From Haematococcus lacustris (Eukaryota; Chlorophyta; Chlorophyceae; Chlamydomonadales; Haematococcaceae), in assembly GCA_030144725.1 (NCBI GenBank), contig JASKMD010000008.1, forward strand, positions 13,968,915 to 14,032,914: DNA of 64,000 nucleotides. The letters run 5' to 3'. The notes under the pieces were generated by a model. The model was not told the DNA's origin. It saw only the letters and a program-made list of their open reading frames with translations, and made no database searches. The first letter of the stretch is position 1. The number at the start of each line of letters is the position of its first letter. This document shows, in pieces, positions 49,371 to 59,999 of this stretch. The translations under genes and the position numbers were made by a program.

Positions 49371-51895
49371 ACCCTCGTTGGTCACCCTACCTCCCCCAGC
49401 CCCTCCTTCAAGCTCAGCCTTTGACCCTCCCCCTCCTGCCTCCCTTAGCCCCTCACCCACCTGGACCCCTCGTTGGTCACCCTACCTCCTCCAGCCCCTC
49501 CTTCAAGCTCAGCCTTTGACCCTCCCCCTCCTGCCTCCCTTAGCCCCTCACCCACCTGGGCCCCTCGTTGGTCACCCTACCTCCTCCAGCCCCTCCTTCA
49601 AGCTCAGCCTTTGACCCTCCCCCTCCTGCCTCCCTTAGCCCCTCACCCACCTGGACCCCTCGTTGGTCACCCTACCTCCTCCAGCCCCTCCTTCAAGCTC
49701 AGCCTTTGACCCTCCCCCTCCTGCCTCCCTTAGCCCCTCACCCACCTGGACCCCTCATTGGTCACCCTACCTCCTCCAGCCCCTCCTTCAAGCTCAGCCT
49801 TTGACCCTCCCCCTCCTGCCTCCCTTAGCCCCTCACCCACCTGGACCCCTCGTTGGTCACCCTACCTCCTCCAGCCCCTCCTTGAAGCTCAGCCTTTGAC
49901 CCTCCCCCTCCTGCCTCCCTTAGCCCCTCACCCACCTGGACCCCTCGTTGGTCACCCTACCTCCTCCAGCCCCTCCTTCAAGCTCAGCCTTTGACCCTCC
50001 CCCTCCTGCCTCCCTTAGCCCCTCACCCACCTGGACCCCTCGTTGGTCACCCTACCTCCTCCAGCCCCTCCTTCAAGCTCAGCCTTTGACCCTCCCCCTC
50101 CTGCCTCCCTTAGCCCCTCACCCACCTGGACCCCTCGTTGGTCACCCTACCTCCTCCAGCCCCTCCTTCAAGCTCAGCCTTTGACCCTCCCCCTCCTGCC
50201 TCCCTTAGCCCCTCACCCACCTGGACCCCTCGTTGGTCACCCTACCTCCTCCAGCCCCTCCTTCAAGCTCAGCCTTTGACCCTCCCCCTCCTGCCTCCCT
50301 TAGCCCCTCACCCACCTGGACCCCTCATTGGTCACCCTACCTCCTCCAGCCCCTCCTTCAAGCTCAGCCTTTGACCCTCCCCCTCCTGCCTCCCTTAGCC
50401 CCTCACCCACCTGGACCCCTCGTTGGTCACCCTACCTCCTCCAGCCCCTCCTTCAAGCTCAGCCTTTGACCCTCCCCCTCCTGCCTCCCTTAGCCCCTCA
50501 CCCACCTGGGCCCCTCGTTGGTCACCCTACCTCCTCCAGCCCCTCCTTCAAGCTCAGCCTTTGACCCTCCCCCTCCTGCCTCCCTTAGCCCCTCACCCAC
50601 CTGGACCCCTCGTTGGTCACCCTACCTCCTCCAGCCCCTCCTTCAAGCTCAGCCTTTGACCCTCCCCCTCCTGCCTCCCTTAGCCCCTCACCCACCTGGA
50701 CCCCTCGTTGGTCACCCTATCTCCTCCAGCCCCTCCTTGAAGCTCAGCCTTTGACCCTCCCCCTCCTGCCTCCCTTAGCCCCTCACCCACCTGGACCCCT
50801 CGTTGGTCACCCTACCTCCTCCAGCCCCTCCTTCAAGCTCAGCCTTTGACCCTCCCCCTCCTGCCTCCCTTAGCCCCTCACCCACCTGGACCCCTCGTTG
50901 GTCACCCTACCTCCCCCAGCCCCTCCTTCAAGCTCAGCCTTTGACCCTCCCCCTCCTGCCTCCCTTAGCCCCTCACCCACCTGGACCCCTCGTTGGTCAC
51001 CCTACCTCCTCCAGCCCCTCCTTCAAGCTCAGCCTTTGACCCTCCCCCTCCTGCCTCCCTTAGCCCCTCACCCACCTGGACCCCTCATTGGTCACCCTAC
51101 CTCCTCCAGCCCCTCCTTCAAGCTCAGCCTTTGACCCTCCCCCTCCTGCCTCCCTTAGCCCTTCACCCACCTGGACCCCTCGTTGGTCACCCTACCTCCT
51201 CCAGCCCCTCCTTCAAGCTCAGCCTTTGACCCTCCCCCTCCTGCCTCCCTTAGCCCCTCACCCACCTGGACCCCTCGTTGGTCACCCTACCTCCTCCAGC
51301 CCCTCCTTCAAGCTCAGCCTTTGACCCTCCCCCTCCTGCCTCCCTTAGCCCCTCACCCACCTGGACCCCTCGTTGGTCACCCTACCTCCTCCAGCCCCTC
51401 CTTCAAGCTCAGCCTTTGACCCTCCCCCTCCTGCCTCCCTTAGCCCCTCACCCACCTGGACCCCTCGTTGGTCACCCTACCTCCTCCAGCCCCTCCTTCA
51501 AGCTCAGCCATTGACCCTCCCCCTCCTGCCTCCCTTAGCCCCTCACCCACCTGGACCCCTCGTTGGTCACCCTACCTCCTCCAGCCCCTCCTTCAAGCTC
51601 AGCCTTTGACCCTCCCCCTCCTGCCTCCCTTAGCCCCTCACCCACCTGGACCCCTCGTTGGTCACCCTACCTCCTCCAGCCCCTCCTTCAAGCTCAGCCT
51701 TTGACCCTCCCCCTCCTGCCTCCCTTAGCCCCTCACCCACCTGGACCCCTCGTTGGTCACCCTACCTCCTCCAGCCCCTCCTTCAAGCTCAGCCTTTGAC
51801 CCTCCCCCTCCTCCCTCCCTTAGCCCCTCACCCACCTGGACCCCTCGTTGGCAACCCTACCTCCTCCAGCCCATCCCTTCAAGCTCAGCCTTTGA
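49371..51895 (+). repeat. 95-bp minisatellite, about 26.5 copies
   Basis: Tandem unit of 95 bp containing CTCGTTGGTCACCCTACCTC, CTCCTTCAAGCTCAGCCTTT and CCTCACCCACCTGGACCC. Sites such as GTTGG/ATTGG, TTCAAGC/TTGAAGC and CTGGACC/CTGGGCC vary between copies, otherwise homogeneous. The plus strand is poor in G and A. Since 95 is not a multiple of three, the overlapping 78-codon frames that start in almost every unit are a by-product and not a gene. Confidence 0.98.
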
Positions 51896-52096
51896 CCCTC
51901 CTGCCTCCCTTAGCACGTGTCGCAGTATTTACCTCTTCTCTATAAGCTCCTTTTCCTTTGGTCCCAGAGTTCTCTTCTCCTAGTTTGTTTCCCTCTTTTG
52001 CTTTTACGTTCAGTTCAACTCTTCGGCTTTCTACCTTTGGAGGTTGGCTTGTATCCATCCAAGCCCTGCCTCTTCAGTGTAACAACTACTACTACC

Positions 52097-52360
52097 GGCC
52101 TGTCTGCTGCCCCGCCTACTGCTGTGTGCTTCTCTCGTGCAGCGCTTGACTTGTTCCACCCGAGCAGCCCGCACCTGCTGCTGGGAGTGGACCAACAGTG
52201 CCATCAGTTTGCGCAAGGGCTAAGCCCAGTGAGCCGCCTGTTCTTTGCAGGTCAGTGCATGCCCTGCGCCCTGCTGCACCGGGATCCCCAGCCAGTCCCC
52301 TACACCTGGGGCCCTACACAGTTCCAGCCAGCCTGTCAGCCTGGGGCCCCCATGCCATGT
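52097..52360 (+). repeat. Right part of the split duplicated block
   Basis: Matches 13238-13500: GGCCTGTCTGCTGCCCCGCC, TTGACTTGTTCCACCCGAGC and GCCGCCTGTTCTTTGCAGGT. It carries the same exon-like frame (LFHPSSPHLLLGVDQQCHQF) with few changes. Confidence 0.88.
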
Positions 52361-52574
52361 AGGCCACAGCTGGGCTGGGCTGTCACAGCACTACCGCAAC
52401 ACCGCTGACAGAGGCCTCATCTGCTCCAACACTGCCTGCTGCCTGCTAGCTGACTGGCGCTAGTCGTGGCTACCACCGTGCCTCTACACCAGCATATAAC
52501 AGCTTGATTGATAACAGTTGACATATGTAACTTACAGTTGATAAGTTGATAACAGCTGTCAACTGCTGACAGCC

Positions 52575-52735
52575 CAAGAGGGGGCACACACTACTGTGCC
52601 TCAGCAAGAGGCTGCTGCTGCTGGGCCTTGGGTGGCCAGTCTCGCAGCCGCTTGTAGCCCAGGCCTGGGTACTCCACGCCCTTGGCTGGCAGCTCAGGCC
52701 ACTAGTACAGCTCCAGTGGGCGCCATGCTCTTCCC
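52575..52735 (-). mobile_element. Fanzor-family fragment (copy I)
   Basis: The last about 45 codons of the Fanzor frame (RPLELY-stop, then PAKGVEYPGLGYKRLRD and a polyQ tail) plus the first bases of the 3' segment. It has an in-frame stop and is truncated at both sides. Confidence 0.75.
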
Positions 52736-52860
52736 TTCTCTTGAGTTATTGCGCTGCTATGTGCTGTGCTTCGAGACGTCTGTGTTGTGTCCACGCAACT
52801 TAGGATTTTAACGGCTCACTCTCACGGAGTGATGAGCATGAAGGTAGCCTTCACTGGACC

Positions 52861-53380
52861 TGCACTTGCTGCCCATCATTGCGTTATGCAAGTCATGTAG
52901 CACAAGCAATGCACTCCATGACTGTGTGGCACAGCCTAGCATGTTTGACACCTCGCTGTGGCAATTTTACGATGATGGTTAGTCTGACAGCCCTTTGCAC
53001 AGTAGGGCATCGTTGGTTTATGTGCTGGACAGTCTTCTGCCTGATGCTATATTGCTGACCATTGAGCAAAGCAAGGTCACAGGTAGGTGGTAGAGGAGGT
53101 AGCCTGCCAGGAAGGTGGTGGAGGAGATGTGGCTGGAGAGGAAGGAGAAGCTGGCATGGATGGGGGGAGGGGTGGGTGCGCTGGAACAACCAGGCTATAG
53201 CCCTGTCACAGGGGTCAGGCAATAGTGTAGGTGGTAGGCGCCCAATACATGTGCATGGAAACATAGCTCCATACAGACAAAACACAGCCTTTAGTGAGGG
53301 GAGAGTGCTGGTGAGCTAGTGCTGGTGACACCTGCTCAGCCCTGATCTGCATTTATTCTAGTTGTACAGCTTCAGCTGAT
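52861..53380 (-). repeat. Inverted partner of the 521-bp block at 30569-31089
   Basis: Nearly identical reverse complement, including the Fanzor right-end core (53195-53300) and the decayed PAP2 exon (about 53080-53190). The high identity implies a recent duplication. Confidence 0.88.
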
Positions 53381-53451
53381 CATTTCAGGGGACCACTGAT
53401 GTTAGTCCATTCAGCTGATGTCTTCAGGGTTGGGGTAGGGGTTGGCTAGGC

Positions 53452-53975
53452 TCCCCATCGGCTCCTTGAGGCTGCCATGCCGTGAGCTGCCGGGTACTCA
53501 ATGTTGCCCTCCTCCTGCCGCAGGTCCATGGCCATTGTCATGAGGTTGCTAACCCGGGTCACAGCCCCACACCACAATGCCCTGCCTACCTGCCAAGGGG
53601 CTGCCTGTTCCCTTCCCTGATGGCATCCAAGGCAGCCCATCCCGGCTCCTGAGCTGTCCTGATGTGGGTGGGGTGGAGGGGCCAGCAGGGGCCAGGATGA
53701 TGTGGAGGGGCCAGGCTGGTGGACAGCAGGGGGGTGGGTCAGGGGGCCCTCGTCGTCGGTCACTGCCAACCGTGCAAAGCTACCCCCTGCCCCCTAAAGT
53801 CATGTATGGTGGAGGGGCATGGGACTCCAAAGAGGCAGCTTGCTCCAAGCTTGTCCTCCAGGGATAGGTGCAACATAGAGAGAGGCTCGACCCCCGCATG
53901 AGCACGATCCCTGAGCAACTCCTGCAGCTTGTTCTTGTGCACAGCCTCATTTCTTCTGCAACGGCCGCCTGCTTG
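53452..53975 (-). CDS. C-terminal exons of an unrecognised gene
   Basis: Two plausible exons. About 53790-53965 encodes RNEAVHKNKLQELLRDRAHA then EPLSMLHLSLEDKLGASCLF, and about 53452-53555 encodes NLMTMAMDLRQEEGNIEYPA then AAHGMAASRSRWGA-stop. Acceptor-like CAG and TAG sites precede both; the first ends near a GTAGCT donor. Composition is more protein-like than the surroundings. The upstream part would run into Fanzor copy J at 54245, so the gene may have been truncated. Confidence 0.4.
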
Positions 53976-54244
53976 ACTGCAGAACGGGTGGCGCGAGACG
54001 CCTTGGGAACCGTAGGCTGGGGCCAGGGACTAGGCTGGGTGCGTGGCTTAAGGGGTCGGAGTGGGCTGCAGAAGGTTGGGATCCCTGGTGTTGTGGCCAG
54101 AAGGTGGAGCTGGGAATGGGGAGGGGGGAGCACTGGGCACAGGCACTGGGCACAGGCTCTACTGGTGAGCATCTGCTGCCAGACCCTGGCTGGCCCACGT
54201 CCCCAGAGCTGGCCCACGTCCCCAGAGCGAGGTTCTACCTTCCA

Positions 54245-54655
54245 GCCCCTTGCCCTTGCCCTTGCCTGTGCCCTTGGTGGGCTCAGCTCCCGGCTCAGCC
54301 ATGGTGCGCTTGCTGCGCTTGGCTGGAGGGGGAGTGCTGGGCCCTGGCTCTGAGGCTGCTGCTGGCTGTGTGGCTGCCTGGCTGCTGCGTGGGGCCTGTG
54401 GGGGCTTGCGGGGGGTCACTACAGGGCACCACATCAGGCCCCTTACTGGCTGGTCACGCTGCTGGCTCCAGGCTGGGCGCACCAGGCGGTGTTCCACTTG
54501 CCCTGCTGGGGGCTTCCAGCGTGCAGGCCTTGTGGCACTGAGTTTGTCCAGCTCCTCCTCACAGGGCTGCTGGCCATTCACTGCTGAGCTGACCAGGCTG
54601 GTGCGGTGCTCATCCACAAGCACCACCCTGCCCCGCCGCTGGCAGCTGGCAGCCT
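54245..54655 (-). mobile_element. Fanzor-family fragment (copy J)
   Basis: Encodes VVLVDEHRTSLVSSAVNGQQ, the zinc-finger region (QQRDQPVRGLMWCPVV) and the linker up to AEPTKGTGKGKGKG, where similarity ends at 54245. RuvC-III and the right end are absent. At the first site it keeps VDEHRTS where copy F reads EDEHRTS. Confidence 0.8.
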
Positions 54656-55060
54656 AGAGTTGGCATGACAAACATGCACTGATTAAGCTGACAGCTCAAG
54701 AGGGGGAACAATACTGTGCCGCAGACTGCTACTGCTGCTGCTGCTGCTGGGCCTTGGGTGGGCGGTCTCACAGCCGCTTCTAGCCCAGGACCTGGATACT
54801 CCCCGTCCTTGGCTGGCAGCTCAGGCCACTAGTACAGCTCTAGGGGGTGCCACCTGCTCTCCCCAATGCGCTGCATATCCAGCGCTGCATTGCAGTCCCT
54901 GTTTACCCACCCGCAGAGCTGGTGCTGGTGTGGTGCTGAGCTGTGGTGCTCCGAGGCTGCTGGCTGTGTCAGGGCTGTATGGGCTGGCATTGAGGCACCT
55001 GGAGGCACCACATTAGGCCCCGCACTGGCTGGTCATGCTCCTGGCTCCAGGCTGGGTGCA
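54655..55060 (-). mobile_element. Diverged Fanzor-family element (copy K)
   Basis: Separate, more decayed copy: 3' segment piece (TTGGCATGACAAACATGCAC), tail frame with in-frame stop (RWHPLELY-stop), and an altered RuvC-III (WVNRDCNAALDMQRIGE), then a junction with repeat R3. The change of the first motif residue shows relaxed constraint. Confidence 0.75.
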
Positions 55061-55232
55061 TCCATACAGCTGTTTGTACTGACAGTAAGCCGTGTGGCTA
55101 TTAGGAGGATGAGTGTCATCGTGCTAGGCCTTGTAGGTGTCAAGGATGCCCCATGGATGTAAGATCGACATTTAAGGGTCATTCCCTCAGGCCAACAACC
55201 TGCAGGACACCTTGAAATCCCAGCTTACATGC
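54998..55232 (-). repeat. Repeat R3, second copy
   Basis: Near-identical to 48487-48722, same orientation, and again fused to Fanzor zinc-finger sequence (GGCTGGTCATGCTCCTGGCT). Confidence 0.85.
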
Positions 55233-57205
55233 CTATCTTTCCAGGGATGGCAGTGTGATACACTTTCTACCTTCCAGTCCCAAGATACGCAAGATGTGTT
55301 CATGAATTGTGCAGTGTGAACGGCTGAGACAGATAGTGGTCCCCTTGTGTACTAGAGCGTTCTCACGCGAGAGCAGTGCCCTTCTCACACTCTACAAACC
55401 CAAACACGGCGACAAAGCTCTGCTGTTTGGTAGTATCTGGGGCGGTCATCAAATTGTCGGGCAGCGCAGTGGACAATCTCTTACGAAGTCACTCCGCTAG
55501 CTATAACATTTAAGCAAGAACTTCTGACTGCTGCTACCTCACGGCCCTGGCAGCACTACCAGCACGATAGACATTATGAATGAGCGAAAGCTAAGCCGAG
55601 CACCTCGCGCCGTTCAAGGCAGTGCGAACAACTCTAGCTCAGTTCACGCTATGCTGCTCGATAGCTGCTAAATTTCAGTTCCTTGCCGCGAAGCACACTC
55701 TCTTGGAAAATTCATCCGCGCCTCGGAAGTCCAAAGTGCGCATTTGCAACGCACTGCAGGTCAGCCGTAGAGCCTGTTGCCGTATGCCTGCTGTGCGCTT
55801 GCTTTGGCGTCGCCGCCTAACGTGCGTGACGCCTTGACGTGCAGGGTGAAGTCGCCTGGACACCAGCCGTGCTTCCCCTTGGCGCGCCGGAGCATGGAGC
55901 AGCTAGTGGCTCATGGCCGTCAAGCAGGTGCGCTACGCCGACTCGGTGAAATCCCGAAGCACGTTCCACTCCTTAGAAACGCTGGCGCTGGTAGAGGGCT
56001 ATGGAGCGTGATGGGCTGCGACTAGCCACCTTGGTTGCGATAGGCCACCTCGGCACACCTGAGCCAGGCGCCCACCGCCGGATAAGCAGTTCGTGTCTCT
56101 CCGCCCACCACCGGACATGAAATGCCGCCCCCTCAACATGGTAGCAGGCAACCGCCACTGACAGCGCAACCCCACCCTCGACACTGACTGTACCCATATG
56201 CACCCATATGTAACCAACGCCATGTCTTAGAATGGCCTTGTGTGTGACACAGGCAGTGGGCCTTGTATGTATGACACAGCAAGGGGTCAATGGGAGCAAA
56301 ACCTGGTCTCAGGCATGGAGTGCCGCTGTGCTTGAGCCCCTGTGCCCGATCCTGTGGAAATACCATGCACCTGTCTGTGCTGACTACGGAATGCTGATTG
56401 CGCCAAATACAGCCTGCCATATGCTCTTCATGCCAGCCAGATCAGGCAGGCTCATGTCAGACAGGCACACGGACACAGAGCGGCAGACAGCATCCCGCAC
56501 AAGGTGTGGCATGCCACCAGTCGCATGCCACCAGTCGCATGCCACCCTGCCACCAGTGGCTGCACATCCAGGGGCAAAGGCCGCAAGGCATGCAGCACAT
56601 GGTGTGCCTGTGGTAAGGAGCCTGCTAGATGCCTCCTGTCAGTTGTCCACTATGCTGATTGCTGACACACACTGTCCACATGTCCTCAACGCACCCATCC
56701 TAACATTGCCCGTTGATGTGCACTGCCACACGCAGAAGCAGCCAAGGAGCTGGGCGACCACCCCCCTTTGCCGACCCGACTGCCCAGCCTAGACGCCACA
56801 GATGTGAGAGCTACGGTGGAGGCTGCACGTGACGCCGTGATGAGCTGCAGTGCTGCCACACTACAAGCGGTGAGGCACAGGGCCAGTGGCAGGGGTACTC
56901 AGCTGGCAAGATCCGGATGCGAGCCAACATAAGCAAATGCAAACATGGGGAGTGCTGTCACTAGCACTGGCAGTTGCACAGCTTAGTGCAGAACCCGCCC
57001 TGTTCATCAGTCCATCATTGAACGTCCTCCTTAGCGGGTGGTTAGGAATTTTATCGGCCTGTCGCGTCACGCGGACATGCGTTCAACTATCGCCGCCTCT
57101 TCCCCTACCCCTGTGAATATCACTAGCCCTCCGTATCAAGACAAAGGCCGACTAAGTGTCAGGCTTTGGTGCACGCAATAGCCACTGACCACTCACGGGT
57201 AAAGT
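55233..57205. other. Intergenic stretch without a recognised gene
   Basis: Only short frames. One at 55913-56011 on the plus strand (MAVKQVRYADSVKSRSTFHS, then LETLALVEGYGA-stop) looks somewhat protein-like but matches nothing I know. CCAGTCGCATGCCAC is repeated at 56515-56545. The last few hundred bases are the probable promoter and 5' untranslated region of the AP2 gene. Confidence 0.5.
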
Positions 57206-58815
57206 GTGACCTCTTGCAAACTACCGCCCACCGCACGGAGCGCAGTTCGTGAGAAATGCCAGGAACAATGTATAGGACATGCGGCGGCTGGTTTAGCCAT
57301 CCCTGTCGCCAAAGGACCATCGCGCGTTGGTGTACCGCTTATGCCAAGTAGTCGGACCTTCAGCTGCGCCTCACCCGACCTTACTGATGTAAGCAATTAC
57401 AGGCGTATGCACATCGCATCCCCAACAGTATGCCCTTCCGTATGTCCAGTCCATAGTTCGCTATTGTTGCTGATGGCCTGCTTGCCTTCACTGCCTTCGC
57501 AGAACACCTCCGGCAACTCGTCGATGCGCCCGCTTGCTCCTCTCGCACTCGCGACTGCCGTTCGTGACCCCAGCTTGCCTTTCGACAACACTTTCCATGC
57601 CAGCACTTTCCATGCCAGCCAGGAGGACCTCCATGCAAGCGAGCAGGGGCTCCAGCTGCATGCCCCACCCAGTAGCACTGCAGACCGTGACCCTTCCTGC
57701 TCTGGGAGTCCTCCAGGACCTGGCTCAGCCCTTGACCTGGCAGGCAGACAGGCCCACCTCCACCCTGAGCCTCCCCAAGCCGCTGTGCATGGCCCCCCTG
57801 ATGCCCTACACACAGCCATGCTGACATCCCACCCCTCCCTCACCGACGCCTTGACCTTGGATTCCGAGTTAACCCTGCAGGGCATGCTAACCTCTGCTGA
57901 CCTGGCCCTGATCCAATCCCTGCCCGCCCCTCCCCCACTGCCCACCAGCACCCGTCGTCACCATAGCAGCAAGCGGGGCCATGCGCACCGGCAGCCCCAA
58001 GCCTCAGTCCATGCCGCTGCACCCAGCCTCCACCCCGCCTGCCACACTGCACCAACCGCTGGTGCAGCAGGGGAGCCAGGGGAGCAGTCAGAGGCAGCTG
58101 CCCCTGCAGCACCGCCAGGGGCTGAGCCTGAGGGGTTAGCTGGGGGCTTGGGAGGTGCAGCTGCCTGCTCCGGTGCACCAGGACCCCACTCCCTGGCCAG
58201 CCCCGCGCTCCCTGCCTCCCTCCCTGCGACCCAGCGCCTTCACTGCCCTCCTGCACAGCCTGGGGTGGGGGCCCCCCTGCACTGCCTGGGCTTGGGCGCG
58301 GACTCCCCTCAGCGCCTGCCCAGCCTTGGCATGCTGCTGCCCCAGGACTCCCAGCTGGCTGAGATGCTGGCCAACCTGGATGAGATGCTGGCCGTGGGCC
58401 AGGAGGGGCAGGCTGGGGCCAGAGGGCCGGAGGGTGGTCCATCTCCTCTGAGGGCCCCCAGCCTGAGTCAGGGCATCAGCAGCAGCAGCAACCTGACACG
58501 TGGGGTACCTTCCGCTTCAACCGTCTTGCACACACACACGGCTCCGACGCCACCCGCATTGTTGGGCCTGGCCAGGCAGCGGGCAGGGGAGTGGGCGTCT
58601 GTTGAGCAGCTGGCCAGGAGCGTGGTGCACAAGGGCTGTGGCCGGGCAGGGCCAGATGGTGCCGGGGCTGTGGGGTGGGAGGTGGAGGGGGAGACATCAG
58701 CAGCCCGGAGCAGTGGGTTGGGGAGTGGTCGGCCTGGGCTCAGTGCTGGTAGTGCAGTTAGTCAGGGGCTTCAAATAGGCTCTGCCTGGGCTTGGGCCTT
58801 GGGGCAACCAGCTGG

Positions 58816-58849
<34 letters not shown>

Positions 58850-59952
58850 GAGGTAGAAGTCCGCCCCTCCCATGCCGACCCTACTTTGCATGGTGAGGGA
58901 ACGGAGTGGGAAGGGGAGTGCCACACACCTCCCCCACCTGCTGCCCTATGGCCAGCCGCCTCCCTCCCCTCCCACCCCCTGCCATCCTGCTCCCTTCCCC
59001 CAAGCACCCAGCCTGGCGCCACCTCCTCCCCTCCCCCTCTGCCAACAGAGTTTGGGGAGACTGCCACTGGGCCAGGGCTGAGAGGGGCAGGTGTTGGGTG
59101 CTTGAGGCAGCTGGCAGCTCCTCATGCGCCTCCTCCTGGGCCCCACCCCTCCCCTGGATCTGGCTCTGCAACCACCATCGCTTGCGGGCACTCCAGCAGC
59201 AGCCAAGTCCATGCCGTGCCCCCCTACTCCCACCGCATTTCCTGGCCAGGCACAGCCACCCCGCCTGGCCCCCTTCAATGGGGTGCACCCCCAGGACCCT
59301 CCCCGCCTGCGGGCTGCCTTCCTTCCCCCTCACCTTCCATGGGCGGCAGCTTGGCGCAGGCCAGGAGTGATGCGGGGGAGGAGTCACACTTCTACACACC
59401 ACCACCCTGTCCCTGCTCGCTCCACCATCAAGCCTCAATGCTGGGCTCAGCAGCAGAGGAGGGAGGGGGCCATGCTCCTGGGCACATGGTCCACCCCATG
59501 TCTCACTCCCTGTCGTACCCAGGCGGGTCCTCCTTCCCATGCAGCCATGCAGCGGGCAGTCACAGCCCTGCCACCCCTGGTGCCGACATGGAGATGGGGC
59601 TGAGAATGGCACCCAGTCTGGCCCTGGAGCTGCTGACCTGGCCCGAGCCCCGCTATGATGGCCACGGTGGTGGGGGGGTGGAGCAGGCTGCGGGTGTGGG
59701 GTGGGAGGCTCAGGAGCAGGGGGGCGCTTGTGGGGATGCCGGTCAGGGGGAGAGGCACCCCCACACAGTTCAGGGGCGGCAGACAGTGACGTCACACCCC
59801 TCCACTGGCCTCGATATGCATGGGTGGGGGGGGTCTCAGGGGCAGGGAGTCGGGGGCCAGGGTGGCCTGGGGGCTGCCGGTGACACCTGGCGCCTCAGCA
59901 GCAGCAACTGCATGGCAGGCTATGGGCAGCTGCACGCTGAGGGGGCGGTCAT

Positions 59953-59999
<47 letters not shown>

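Noticed and set aside
48862..51895. CRISPR-like array
   Set aside because: Units are direct tandem repeats without unique spacers, in a eukaryotic context.
49473..51983. Ladder of 76-95 codon ORFs beginning MVTLPPPAPPSS
   Set aside because: Each is the same translation of successive 95-bp satellite units; the unit length is not a multiple of three and there is no sign of a gene.
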